Shown: positions 8,267 through 16,276 of the stretch, one piece after another
Position numbering within the stretch: the stretch's first letter is position 1
Layout: the number at the start of each line of letters is the position of its first letter
Source: SB11 sp965249955
Lineage (GTDB): Bacteria > Bacteroidota > Bacteroidia > UBA8524
Direction: 5' to 3'
Length of the DNA: 64,000 bases
Assembly: GCA_965249955.1 (NCBI GenBank)
Contig: OZ252261.1
Coordinates: forward strand, 496,001-560,000
Made by a program: the position numbers and the translations under genes
The notes under the pieces: generated by a model
What the model was told of the DNA's origin: nothing
Database searches by the model: none
Seen by the model: the letters and a program-made list of their open reading frames with translations, nothing else

Positions 8267-9628
8267 GTGGACATACCGGAACGAACGCATACACTATCTC
8301 TTTTTGTGCTACAAATTTTAAAGCCTGATTTGTTGCCAAGCGATTGGCTAAATATAGGTGTAGCACTGTTTTTTATCATTTTATTTATAATATTCTCAGC
8401 ACTGTTTTCGGCATCAGAAAACGCATTTTTTTCACTATCGCAACAAGTGATTGATGAAATGCGCGAGGATAAAGACCGTGCTTCTGAAACTATTATTTAC
8501 TTTACAGAACACCATAAAAAGCTGTTGGCCACTATACTTATAGCCAATAACTTTGTTAATGTGGCCATTGTTTTGGTATCATCGTTAACGTTTGATTTGG
8601 TATTTCAGTTTACTGAATTTCCTATTTTGGGTTTTGTGGTACAGGTAGTAATAGTAACCTTTTTGCTGCTTGTTTTTGGCGAAATAATGCCCAAGGTATA
8701 CGCCATTACCAATAACCTAAAAATAGCTAGGCTAATGGCTTTGCCATTGTATTTCCTTAGTCATAGTTTTCCACTTAAATATTTGGTGCGTTGGCTAGAG
8801 CATTCAACTACCATTATTGATAAACGCATAACCAAAAAAGGCCACCAACTTAGCATTGAAGAACTAAACCATGCTATTGATATAACCACAGGTGAAAAAA
8901 GCAGTGAGGAAGAAAAAGAAATACTGCGCGGTATTGTAAACTTTGGAAATATATCGGTAAAGCAAATTATGAAACCCCGCCTTGATGTGGTGGCGTTTGA
9001 TAATACACTAGGTTTTATTGAGTTGATGAAAAAGGTGAACGAGTTTGGCTACTCGCGCATACCTGTTTATGAGGATAGTTTTGACAAGGTTGTGGGTATA
9101 TTGGGTATTAAAGATCTTTTGCCACACTTAGATAAGCCTGATAATTTTGAGTGGCAACAACTGCTTCGCCCTCCCTTTTTTGTGCCTGAAACTAAAAAGA
9201 TTGACGACCTGCTGAAAGATTTTAAAGAAAAGCGTATGCACATGGCCGTTGTGGTGGATGAGTATGGAGGAACATCGGGCATTGCTACTATGGAGGATGT
9301 AATGGAGGAGATTTTTGGTGAAATTAACGACGAGTTTGACGTTGATGAAACCAATTATAGTAAGCTTGACGAAAACACATACGTTTTTGAGGGAAAAATA
9401 TTGATAAACGATATGTGCCGCTTGATGGATTTGGATACTGAAATGTTTGATGAGATACGTGGCGAAGCTGATTCGCTATCGGGTTTGTTGTTAGAAATTG
9501 CAGGTAAAATACCCAATATTGGCGCAAAGCTTTCTTTCCAAAACTTCCATTTCTTAATAGAATCGGCTGATAAGCGTAGAATTAAACGAGTAAAAGTTAC
9601 TATTGCTGAGGAAGGTACTGACGACTAA
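8267..9628 (+). CDS. gldE: Gliding motility protein GldE (CNNM/CBS/HlyC-CorC membrane protein)
   Basis: 453 residues; the best start is GTG at 8267, since no ATG occurs before the conserved region. Architecture: CNNM (DUF21) membrane domain with three to four helices (about 24-165, including SALFSASENAFFSLS), two CBS domains (about 220-345, with VKQIMKPRLDVVAFD and VVVDEYGGTSGIATMEDV), and a C-terminal CorC_HlyC domain (about 365-445). GldE is required for gliding in Flavobacterium, where it acts with GldD and is linked to the type IX secretion and motility machinery; CNNM relatives handle divalent cations. Its position directly after mutY and ssb is the classic one. gldD is not adjacent here but about 19 kb away. 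Confidence 0.88.
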   Translation: MDIPERTHTLSLFVLQILKPDLLPSDWLNIGVALFFIILFIIFSALFSASENAFFSLSQQVIDEMREDKDRASETIIYFTEHHKKLLATILIANNFVNVAIVLVSSLTFDLVFQFTEFPILGFVVQVVIVTFLLLVFGEIMPKVYAITNNLKIARLMALPLYFLSHSFPLKYLVRWLEHSTTIIDKRITKKGHQLSIEELNHAIDITTGEKSSEEEKEILRGIVNFGNISVKQIMKPRLDVVAFDNTLGFIELMKKVNEFGYSRIPVYEDSFDKVVGILGIKDLLPHLDKPDNFEWQQLLRPPFFVPETKKIDDLLKDFKEKRMHMAVVVDEYGGTSGIATMEDVMEEIFGEINDEFDVDETNYSKLDENTYVFEGKILINDMCRLMDLDTEMFDEIRGEADSLSGLLLEIAGKIPNIGAKLSFQNFHFLIESADKRRIKRVKVTIAEEGTDD

Positions 9629-9638
9629 ACCTATTATT

Positions 9639-10649
9639 TTATTTTATAGACATCAGAAGTGTTTTAGCTTCATTTTTTCTTTTCTTATCCGTAAAAACAG
9701 TAGCATTTAATACTTCTTTAGCCTGTATGGGTTTGTTTTGTTTAAGCAATGTTTTTGCTTTTAGCAAAGCAGCCAACTCATTATAAGGTATTGGGCTATA
9801 AACAATATTTTGAAGGGTGATAATACAGCTATCGTATTGTTGAACATCAAAAAAAGCTAGTGCATTGGCATAGTTAATAGAATCTTGCTGTGGTGAAAAC
9901 ACCCATGTATTGGTATTGAGGTTGTTAAAATTGTTGAAGTTATTGTTAGTAGACATATTTGACGGGTAAATATCCCGCTTTGCTCCCTTTTTAGTAGGGT
10001 TTACATCAGTACTTTTTTTAAGCAAATCAACCACTTGGGGCGTTTCTGCATCATCACCAAAATATATTGCTGTATCTACTTGCACAGGCTCTGTTATTGC
10101 TTGCTGCACCCCATTATCAATCCTTAAAGCATCATCGCTTTGGTTGTTATTAGCACTACTGTTGGCAGCATCAAAATTTTTATTATTGGTAGCGTTTGGC
10201 GCAGGTGTAGTTTCTGTTTTTTCCTGCGTTGGGGTTGACCCTAACACATCAATGTTTTCCGTTGTTGTTTTTTGGCTGCTAGTATCAATTATTGTACTCT
10301 CTTGTTGTGGCTTAGTACTATTTTGGGCTACTTGCTGGCTAGGCAACACAGGCATACTATACCATACAATACCCAAAGTTACCAGCACCACTGCTGCTGC
10401 ACTACTGAACCAAAAAACTGATAACCTTTTGCGTTTAGGTTTCAAATACTCGTCAACATCAGCATTTATTTGGGCTACAGTTTGAGATAAAGTTTCTGCT
10501 TTTGCCAAGCTATCTATCCCCTCTTTTATATCCGCACACAGTTCACACTCCGCTGCATGTTTTTGCAGTGTAAGCATATCGGCCTGGCTAAGCGTTTTTT
10601 GCGCGTAACCTTCCCATATTGTATTGCTTATGCAGTGTGTTGTATCCAT
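9639..10649 (-). CDS. Anti-sigma factor-like membrane protein
   Basis: 336 residues from the ATG at 10649; an ATG five codons earlier (10664) is also possible. The N-terminal cytoplasmic part has a zinc-finger-like H-X3-C-X2-C motif (KHAAECELCADI), typical of ZAS-type anti-sigma domains. One transmembrane helix follows (LSVFWFSSAAAVVLVTLGIVWY), then a long disordered Gln/Thr/Asn-rich region. The last 80 or so residues look helical and TPR-like (ALAFFDVQQYDSCIITLQNIV). The start overlaps the end of the upstream sigma-factor gene by 22 nt, so translational coupling is likely. It probably binds and holds that sigma factor at the membrane; the signal is unknown. Confidence 0.72.
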   Translation of the reverse strand: MDTTHCISNTIWEGYAQKTLSQADMLTLQKHAAECELCADIKEGIDSLAKAETLSQTVAQINADVDEYLKPKRKRLSVFWFSSAAAVVLVTLGIVWYSMPVLPSQQVAQNSTKPQQESTIIDTSSQKTTTENIDVLGSTPTQEKTETTPAPNATNNKNFDAANSSANNNQSDDALRIDNGVQQAITEPVQVDTAIYFGDDAETPQVVDLLKKSTDVNPTKKGAKRDIYPSNMSTNNNFNNFNNLNTNTWVFSPQQDSINYANALAFFDVQQYDSCIITLQNIVYSPIPYNELAALLKAKTLLKQNKPIQAKEVLNATVFTDKKRKNEAKTLLMSIK

Positions 10650-11248
10650 AATGCTATTGCCCAACTAAAAAGTATGCCTTTTTGGGCAAGTGTATTTTTT
10701 AAGTTTCGTTTTCCGTTTTGTATATAGCTTTTTACCTCATTAGAGGTGTAGCCTGTATGGTTACTAACCTCGTCGTAGGTTTTTTGTTGCAGGTAAAATA
10801 AATCAATACAAACCCGCTGTTTATCGTTTAGCTGCATCATTGCACTTTCTAATGCTTGCAACTTATGTTCTTTATCCCCTCCCTCTTCTTCTTGATGCAA
10901 TAACGTATCAAATTGCACAAAAAAATCTTCATTTTCTTCCTCTACCTCATTTACCAATACTTCTACAACAGGTTTGCGCAATTGCATCAAGCAATAGTTT
11001 TTGCAAACACTGTATAGCCAACTTTTAAAATTTTGGGGGTTGTGTTTTAGTAAATCAGTAAACAGCTTTTCAAAAATAGCCATACTGGCATCTTTGGCGG
11101 CATCTTTATCTTTAAGATATTTATGGCAAACCGTAAAACTGAGCAACGAATGGCGTTTAAACAACTCGCCAACCACATTTTTGTTGTGGGTATTTTGGTA
11201 GCTGGCCACCAATTCTTCATCAGTTTTATTAGGGCTGTTGGTAGCCAT
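10628..11248 (-). CDS. ECF-type RNA polymerase sigma factor
   Basis: 206 residues. Region 2 is visible at about 25-95 (GELFKRHSLLSFTVCHKYLKD, with KSWLYSVCKNYCLMQLRK). Region 4 is at about 135-190 (LNDKQRVCIDLFYLQQKTYDEVS, then the helix-turn-helix ending KSYIQNGKRNLKN). An acidic linker rich in Glu joins them. The gene overlaps the following anti-sigma-like gene, forming a two-gene regulatory unit. The regulon and inducing signal are unknown. The next gene upstream (divergent) is the MuiA-like protein, a possible target but unproven. Confidence 0.88.
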   Translation of the reverse strand: MATNSPNKTDEELVASYQNTHNKNVVGELFKRHSLLSFTVCHKYLKDKDAAKDASMAIFEKLFTDLLKHNPQNFKSWLYSVCKNYCLMQLRKPVVEVLVNEVEEENEDFFVQFDTLLHQEEEGGDKEHKLQALESAMMQLNDKQRVCIDLFYLQQKTYDEVSNHTGYTSNEVKSYIQNGKRNLKNTLAQKGILFSWAIALWIQHTA

Positions 11249-11339
11249 TAAAAAAAGAAGGCTAAATATTTTTTTGGTTAGTGTTTATGGAATTTAACAA
11301 ACCTAAGCATCAAATATTAAACCAAACACATTAACATAT

Positions 11340-12986
11340 ATGAAACATCTATTTTTAGCCCTAGCCATTATATGCTGTGGCATTATTAAAGCACAAACAC
11401 CCAAAACTATTAATGCCAAGCTTGATAAAGCTACAGTGTACTTACAAGGTGCACATTTGTATTATACTGAAAATGTAAACCTGCGAACCGGTGTAAACGA
11501 GTTTGCTTTTGAAAACATATCGCCATACATCAACCAAGCATCAATACAAGCAGGTATAAAAAGCGGTGTGGTAATGGATATGAAGTATGAGTTGACGTAC
11601 GAGGAAACCAAACCCAAAGCTGTTATTTTAAAAAAATACGAACACGAAATACAACAGGTAATAGATTCATTGGAAGATTTGACCTACGAGGATAAGGATA
11701 TTGACAATAAAGTAAGGGTTTTGGCTACTGAAAAAAATATGTTGCTAAGTAACCGACTTATTAAGGGCGACCCAATACGAGACTCGTTACCCCTACTGCA
11801 ACAGGGCATGGCTTTTTTAAAAGTAAAACTAAACGAAATATATGCCGAAGAGTTAAAACACGAAAGGGCAAAAGGCAAGATTGCTAAAAAAAGAGCACAA
11901 CTAAATGCCCGCCACAAAAATTTACTATTACTTCAAAATGGTGATATAAACCCTAATCAAGATGCTAAACCCATACACAGGGTTTTGATTACTGTATACA
12001 GCGAGATTGTTACAACTACACAACTGAGTTTTAATTACTTTATACAAAATGCCAGTTGGGTACCTGCCTACGATTTGCAAGCATCATCAGCCAGTAGTAC
12101 TTTAAAACTGAATTATTTTGCCAATGTATCTCAAAACTCGGGCCTCGATTGGAAAAACATTCCGCTTACGCTTAGCACATCTACACCAACACAAAACAAC
12201 ACCAAACCTGTGCTTAGCCCTTGGTATTTAAGCTACCAAGTGCATAATAATTACGCATCGCCTTCTACCAACTCAATAATGCCATTAAAAAAAGAATCGC
12301 TTAATTTTAGAGACGTTAATGATGCCGAAACCGATTTAAGCGCGGCATTAGATTATATAAACATTACTGAAAACCTACTGCGGGTAGAGTATGAAATAAA
12401 ACTAAACTACACTATAAACAGCGATGGCAAAACACACAAAGTACTTATTGATGATAAAAACGTGCCTATGGCTTTGCAGTTTGCGGCCATACCCAAACTA
12501 AGTTCTGATGCTTTTTTAATGGCACGCATTACAGGCTGGGAGGAAATGAATATAATACCCGGTGGTGCCCGTTTGTATTTTGACGGCTCGTTTGTGGGCG
12601 AGATGTACCTTAACCCACAAACTACTGATGACACTTTAAGTGTGAATCTTGGCAGGGATAAAAGTTTTGCTACCAGTCGCAAAAAAATAAAAGAAAAACG
12701 CAAAGAGCGTTTTATTGATAACGACAAGGTTGAAACCCGAACTATTGAATTGGTGGTACGTAACACTAAAAATCAAACTATAGAGATAGAGGTGGAAGAC
12801 CAAATACCTGTGGTAAGTAGGACTAATGAAATTAAAGTAACACTAAAAGATAGTGATGGCGCTGAACTTGACGAACCAAGCGGCAGCCTAAAGTGGAAAC
12901 TTAAATTAAAGCCCAAAGAAGCTAAAAAAATTCAATTTACGTATGAGATACGTTATCCAAAAAACAAACCCGTAGCGGGGCTATAA
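11340..12986 (+). CDS. MuiA-like protein (DUF4140/DUF4139)
   Basis: 548 residues with a signal peptide (about 1-18, ending in IIKAQ). The N-terminal DUF4140 domain (about 24-120, starting INAKLDKATVYLQGAHLYYTE) is followed by a charged coiled-coil segment (about 150-200). The C-terminal DUF4139 domain (about 215-548) includes QNASWVPAYDLQAS and NVSQNSGLDWKNIPLTLSTSTP. The family was named mucoidy inhibitor A after a Rhizobium phenotype; its biochemical role is unknown. Exported, probably periplasmic or surface-associated. It is transcribed divergently from the sigma/anti-sigma pair and ends before a strong hairpin. Confidence 0.85.
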   Translation: MKHLFLALAIICCGIIKAQTPKTINAKLDKATVYLQGAHLYYTENVNLRTGVNEFAFENISPYINQASIQAGIKSGVVMDMKYELTYEETKPKAVILKKYEHEIQQVIDSLEDLTYEDKDIDNKVRVLATEKNMLLSNRLIKGDPIRDSLPLLQQGMAFLKVKLNEIYAEELKHERAKGKIAKKRAQLNARHKNLLLLQNGDINPNQDAKPIHRVLITVYSEIVTTTQLSFNYFIQNASWVPAYDLQASSASSTLKLNYFANVSQNSGLDWKNIPLTLSTSTPTQNNTKPVLSPWYLSYQVHNNYASPSTNSIMPLKKESLNFRDVNDAETDLSAALDYINITENLLRVEYEIKLNYTINSDGKTHKVLIDDKNVPMALQFAAIPKLSSDAFLMARITGWEEMNIIPGGARLYFDGSFVGEMYLNPQTTDDTLSVNLGRDKSFATSRKKIKEKRKERFIDNDKVETRTIELVVRNTKNQTIEIEVEDQIPVVSRTNEIKVTLKDSDGAELDEPSGSLKWKLKLKPKEAKKIQFTYEIRYPKNKPVAGL

Positions 12987-13012
12987 AAGCACTATTAAGA
13001 TAGGGTTATAAT

Positions 13013-13050
13013 AAGTAAGGGTTGCCGTTGTATTACGGCAACCCTTACTT
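13013..13050. terminator. Terminator hairpin after the MuiA-like gene
   Basis: Perfect 16-bp inverted repeat (13013-13028 with 13035-13050) and 6-nt loop, with a GC core GGGTTGCCG. It lies between the MuiA-like gene and the convergent lipoprotein gene and could serve both. Confidence 0.8.
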
Positions 13051-13090
13051 ATATATTTAATACTGTTTGTTTAAACACAAATAGTTTCTA

Positions 13091-13291
13091 CTATTGAGGC
13101 ATTTCGGGAACAGAGTCTTTTACAGCATCAACTTTATTTTTATAATGATTGAAAATAGAGTCAGCTTTTTCCTTTTCAGTTTTTATCTTTTGCTCTACCT
13201 TCTCTTCCACCTCTTTTTCCGTCTTTTCTTCAGTGGTTGTTTTGCAAGAGAAAAGCAGCAAGCATGCGGCTAAAATTAAAGTGTGTTTCAT
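13091..13291 (-). CDS. Small charged lipoprotein
   Basis: 66 residues from the ATG at 13291; the frame opens 8 codons earlier, but MKHTLILAACLLLFSC is a textbook lipoprotein signal with lipobox LFSC. The mature part is a Glu/Lys-rich helix (TEEKTEKEVEEKVEQKIKTEK), probably a coiled coil, ending VPEMPQ. No family recognised. It follows another small lipoprotein gene on the same strand and is separated from it by a terminator-like hairpin. Envelope location is the only supported statement. Confidence 0.72.
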   Translation of the reverse strand: MKHTLILAACLLLFSCKTTTEEKTEKEVEEKVEQKIKTEKEKADSIFNHYKNKVDAVKDSVPEMPQ

Positions 13292-13322
13292 ATTTTTTTC
13301 TGAAAATTTAGGCAAAAAAAAA

Positions 13323-13338
13323 GAGTGCTAAAGCACCC
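13323..13338 (-). terminator. Short terminator hairpin
   Basis: On the minus strand a 7-bp stem (one G-T pair) is followed by a run of eight T residues. It sits 44 nt after the stop of the Ala/Glu-rich lipoprotein gene. Confidence 0.55.
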
Positions 13339-13381
13339 TTCTTTTTTAATTTCATTTTCTTAATTAAAAGAAAGAAATGAA

Positions 13382-13603
13382 TTACATAGCTTTTTCAGCG
13401 TGAGCTGCAGTGTCGCTGTGAGCTGCAGTGTCTGCAGGAGCAGCTTCAGCTTCAGTTTGAGCTGCTTCAGCTTCAGCTTGGTCGTCAGCTTGTTGCTCAG
13501 TTTGAGCAGCAGTGTCTTCAGATCCTTCAGTTTTAGTGTTGTTTTTGCAAGCTACGAAAGACATTACAGAAACGATGGTTAACAGAGCAAATACTTTTTT
13601 CAT
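13382..13603 (-). CDS. Ala/Glu-rich small lipoprotein
   Basis: 73 residues from the ATG at 13603 (MKKVFALLTIVSVMSFVAC; lipobox FVAC). An open frame extends 35 codons upstream to 13708, but a good promoter lies inside that stretch and it overlaps der, so the longer form is rejected. The mature protein is low-complexity: Ala, Glu, Gln, Thr and Asp, with the short duplication DTAAHSDTAAH near the end. Such acidic alanine-rich lipoproteins are common in Bacteroidota and have no known function. Expressed on its own from the promoter at 13631-13660. Confidence 0.75.
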   Translation of the reverse strand: MKKVFALLTIVSVMSFVACKNNTKTEGSEDTAAQTEQQADDQAEAEAAQTEAEAAPADTAAHSDTAAHAEKAM

Positions 13604-13630
13604 TTTTTTTGGTACTTTTAAAATTCCGTG

Positions 13631-13660
13631 CAAAGGTAGAATTTTTACGATACCATGCAA
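13631..13660 (-). promoter_or_regulatory. Bacteroidota-type promoter for the Ala/Glu-rich lipoprotein
   Basis: On the minus strand TTG (13658-13660) is followed after exactly 19 nt by TACCTTTG (13631-13638), matching the -33/-7 consensus TTG-N19-TAnnTTTG. Expected transcription start near 13625, about 22 nt before the ATG. It lies in the gap after der, so this gene need not depend on der transcription. Confidence 0.75.
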
Positions 13661-13670
13661 GTTTACTAAA

Positions 13671-14990
13671 TTATTTTTTTCTAAAAAAAATACGAAGGGG
13701 TACTCCATTAAAGTTAAACTCCTCTCGTAGCTTGTTTTCCAAGAATCTTTTGTAGGGTTCGCGAATGTATTGCGGAAGGTTACAAAAGAATACTAAAGTA
13801 GCTGCTCTGCTTTTTAACTGCGTTATATATTTAATTTTTACGTACTTACCCTTATAGGCAGGTGGGGGCGTATTTTGCACCACAGGCAACATAAAATCGT
13901 TTAGTTTTGGTGTGCTAACCCTTTTTGAAAGATTTTCATACACCTCACCTATCTTCTCCATTGCTTTGTAAATACGTTGCTTGTTTAGGGCTGAAATAAA
14001 CAACACAGGATAATCAGTAAAAGGAGCTGTTTTTGTTTTTATCTCTGCCTCATAATCTCTGGCTGAGTTAGTATCCTTTTCATCCGTCAAATCCCACTTA
14101 TTCACCAAAATCACAATACCCTTTCCATTTTTTTCTGCCTGATGCAAAAGGTTAAGATCTTGACTTTCCATGCCTTGTGTAGCATCAATCATCAACACAC
14201 AAACATCGCACTCTTCAATAGCTTTTAGTGAGCGCATTACCGAGTAAAACTCAATATCCTCATTCACCTTACCTTTTTTGCGTATACCTGCCGTATCAAT
14301 CAACAAATACTCATGTCCGTATGCTTTGTAGTGCGTATGTATAGTATCGCGCGTAGTACCTGCTATTGGGGTAACAATATTTCTATCTTCTCCTAAAAGT
14401 GCATTTACTAACGACGATTTACCAACGTTTGGCCTACCCACAATAGCTATTTTGGGTATATTTTCTAACGTTTCATCAGCAGCTTGTGGAGGCAAAGCTT
14501 TTAGTTCTTTAACTACTTTATCCAAAATCTCACCTGTTCCACTGCCCGATACTGACGAAATAGGATATACTTCGCCTAAACCAAACGAGTAAAACTCAGC
14601 AATATCGCCTAGTTTATCGTTATTATCCACCTTGTTCACCAACACCATAGATGGTTTACTGCTTTTGCGAAGCAAATCAGCAAAATCACTATCAAGGTCA
14701 GTAATACCCGTGCTCACATCCACCATAAACAACAGCATATCTGCTTCGTCAATGGCTATTTTTACTTGGCTTCTTATGGCAGTTTCAAAAACATCGTCGC
14801 TGTGTTCTACATATCCACCCGTATCAATAACGGTAAACTCGTAGTCTGTCCATTCAGCCTTTCCATAGTGTCGATCTCGGGTAACCCCGCTTGAATCATC
14901 AACAATTGCTTTCCTGCCGCCCACAAGGCGGTTAAACAAGGTTGATTTACCCACATTGGGGCGACCTACTATTGCTACAATTCTTCCCAT
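13671..14990 (-). CDS. der: GTPase Der (EngA), 50S ribosome assembly
   Basis: 439 residues, normal for Der. It is an essential double GTPase that helps assemble the large ribosomal subunit. Both G domains are intact: first P-loop GRPNVGKST at 9-17 with DTGG switch and NKVD, second P-loop GRPNVGKSS near 185 with DTAG and NKWD. The C-terminal KH-like domain (about 350-439) ends in basic residues (GVPLRIFFRKK). It appears to be a single-gene unit with a candidate promoter at 15008-15042. Confidence 0.97.
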   Translation of the reverse strand: MGRIVAIVGRPNVGKSTLFNRLVGGRKAIVDDSSGVTRDRHYGKAEWTDYEFTVIDTGGYVEHSDDVFETAIRSQVKIAIDEADMLLFMVDVSTGITDLDSDFADLLRKSSKPSMVLVNKVDNNDKLGDIAEFYSFGLGEVYPISSVSGSGTGEILDKVVKELKALPPQAADETLENIPKIAIVGRPNVGKSSLVNALLGEDRNIVTPIAGTTRDTIHTHYKAYGHEYLLIDTAGIRKKGKVNEDIEFYSVMRSLKAIEECDVCVLMIDATQGMESQDLNLLHQAEKNGKGIVILVNKWDLTDEKDTNSARDYEAEIKTKTAPFTDYPVLFISALNKQRIYKAMEKIGEVYENLSKRVSTPKLNDFMLPVVQNTPPPAYKGKYVKIKYITQLKSRAATLVFFCNLPQYIREPYKRFLENKLREEFNFNGVPLRIFFRKK

Positions 14991-15007
14991 CTTATTAAAT
15001 TAATCTG

Positions 15008-15042
15008 CAAAAGTACGCACTTTATACGGATTGAAATACAAA
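15008..15042 (-). promoter_or_regulatory. Candidate promoter for der
   Basis: Minus strand: TTTG (15039-15042), 23-nt spacer, TACTTTTG (15008-15015), 17 nt before the der ATG. The spacer is longer than the usual 19-20 nt. Confidence 0.5.
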
Positions 15043-15071
15043 CACTTAGTAAAGGCTTAATAACAGGCTCC

Positions 15072-15079
15072 TATTTTTG
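15072..15079 (+). promoter_or_regulatory. Candidate -7 element for the DUF2062 gene
   Basis: TATTTTTG, 17 nt before the ATG at 15097. No TTG at the right distance. It lies back to back with the der promoter. Confidence 0.4.
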
Positions 15080-15096
15080 CCTTATTTCAATGCCAA

Positions 15097-15600
15097 ATGC
15101 CACAAAAAACCTATAAACATAAAAAAAGAAAGTTAAAGGCAAAAACACTTTTCCGTGTGGCTCGTCGCACACTTTTAAGCCAAAAAGAAAGTCCCAAAAG
15201 GCGCGCACAAAGTGTGGCTTTGGCTGCTTTTATGTCGTTTGTTCCCCTATATGGGCTGCAAACTTTATTGGGTATATTTTTAGCTTTTGTACTAAGGCTA
15301 AATAAGCTATTAGTTATAGTGCTTATAAATATTATTACTCCCTATCCCCTAGTACCACTAATCATTTATCTTAGCTTCAATATCGGCGGGTGGTTTGTTG
15401 ATAATCCAACACAGTTGGGCAAAAACCAAAGTTTCTCGTGGCAATTACTGCAAGATAATTTAGCCCAATACCTTGCAGGTGGTATGTTGCTTGCCATAGC
15501 AATGGGCAGCTTATTGGGAGGGCTATCCTATCCTTTATTTGTATATTTACAAAAACGTAGAAAAAACAAAGCCACAGCAACAGTTGTTCAAAATGCCTGA
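15097..15600 (+). CDS. DUF2062 membrane protein
   Basis: 167 residues. A strongly basic start (about 1-38, KHKKRKLKAK...KRRAQS) is followed by hydrophobic helices: about 40-68 (SVALAAFMSFVPLYGLQTLLGIFLAF), 70-97 (LLVIVLINIITPYPLVPLIIYLSF) and a C-terminal helix (about 128-152, GGMLLAIAMGSLLGGLSYPLF). The pattern PLYGLQTLLG and the later TPYPLVPLI match DUF2062. In other bacteria this domain occurs alone or joined to glycosyltransferases; its function is unknown. Cytoplasmic membrane. Divergent from der. Confidence 0.82.
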   Translation: MPQKTYKHKKRKLKAKTLFRVARRTLLSQKESPKRRAQSVALAAFMSFVPLYGLQTLLGIFLAFVLRLNKLLVIVLINIITPYPLVPLIIYLSFNIGGWFVDNPTQLGKNQSFSWQLLQDNLAQYLAGGMLLAIAMGSLLGGLSYPLFVYLQKRRKNKATATVVQNA

Positions 15601-15757
15601 TAGCAGAACATTTACTAAAAAAGAACTGTCTTGTTTGCTACAAGCTTTTTTTACTTAAAAGTGAGGAAAGAATTGAAACGAAGTAAAGTATTGCAGCACA
15701 AGACATAGGATACAGAAAATGAACAGTTTGGATAATAGTATACATTTATACAGTAGG

Positions 15758-15788
15758 TTGCTAGTATAGCCTTAATGTGATATTTTTG
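15758..15788 (+). promoter_or_regulatory. Bacteroidota-type promoter for the OB-fold/cytochrome cluster
   Basis: TTG (15758-15760), 20-nt spacer, TATTTTTG (15781-15788), 34 nt before the ATG at 15823. This fits the -33/-7 consensus well and probably drives at least the first two genes of the cluster. Confidence 0.68.
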
Positions 15789-15822
15789 TTTAATCCTACC
15801 TAGAAAATCAAAAAAACACAAT

Positions 15823-16266
15823 ATGACTTTAAAAAAAGCTCTTTTATTTGGCCTTATATTTTTTGCATTAGTAGCGGCCTATGTTTGGTTTTTTGTATAC
15901 AACAAAGACCATCAAAACATTGAAAAAACTAAAGCCAAATACAAAGTAAGTGCAATTGATTTGGTAACCGAGTTTGAAAATGGACACGATAGTGCTTGGA
16001 AAAAATATAACGAGCAGGTGCTTGATGTTAACGGCACAGTAAGCTCAATTATCCCCAATGACTCTATAAGTTCGATAGTATTTAAAGTAAACAATAACTA
16101 CGAAATATATTTTGAGGTATACCCGCACCATAACGAAACTGCTAAACAGCTAAAAGCTAACGATGCTATTACAATTCACGGCCAATTTACCGGTGCTGAA
16201 AAACCCGACACTGATTTTGAACTTAGTGGTTTGTTGAGACTGAAAAAATGCTCAATTAGTAAATAG
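15823..16266 (+). CDS. Membrane-anchored OB-fold protein (tRNA_anti-like family)
   Basis: 147 residues. One N-terminal transmembrane helix (about 5-28, ALLFGLIFFALVAAYVWFFVY) is followed by an OB-fold domain of the tRNA_anti-like type: about 43-145, with AIDLVTEFENGHDSAWKKYNEQVLDVNGTVSSI and AITIHGQFTGAEK. Despite the family name, members are mostly uncharacterised membrane or envelope proteins and no nucleic-acid binding is implied. It is the first gene of a same-strand run and lies 10 nt before the first cytochrome-like gene. A role in envelope redox or YceI-related functions is only contextual. Confidence 0.72.
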   Translation: MTLKKALLFGLIFFALVAAYVWFFVYNKDHQNIEKTKAKYKVSAIDLVTEFENGHDSAWKKYNEQVLDVNGTVSSIIPNDSISSIVFKVNNNYEIYFEVYPHHNETAKQLKANDAITIHGQFTGAEKPDTDFELSGLLRLKKCSISK

Positions 16267-16276
16267 AAGAATATTT

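Noticed and set aside
8040..8267. Alternative frame within ssb rich in Ala/Thr
   Set aside because: It results from the repetitive Gly/Asn/Ser linker codons; the ssb frame has the conserved fold and tip.
13604..13708. Longer reading of the Ala/Glu-rich lipoprotein starting at 13708
   Set aside because: It overlaps der, puts 35 residues before a standard lipoprotein signal, and contains the promoter at 13631-13660.
15601..15757. Possible gene between the DUF2062 and OB-fold genes
   Set aside because: Stops occur in all frames and no RNA-like structure stands out; only the promoter at 15758-15788 is supported.
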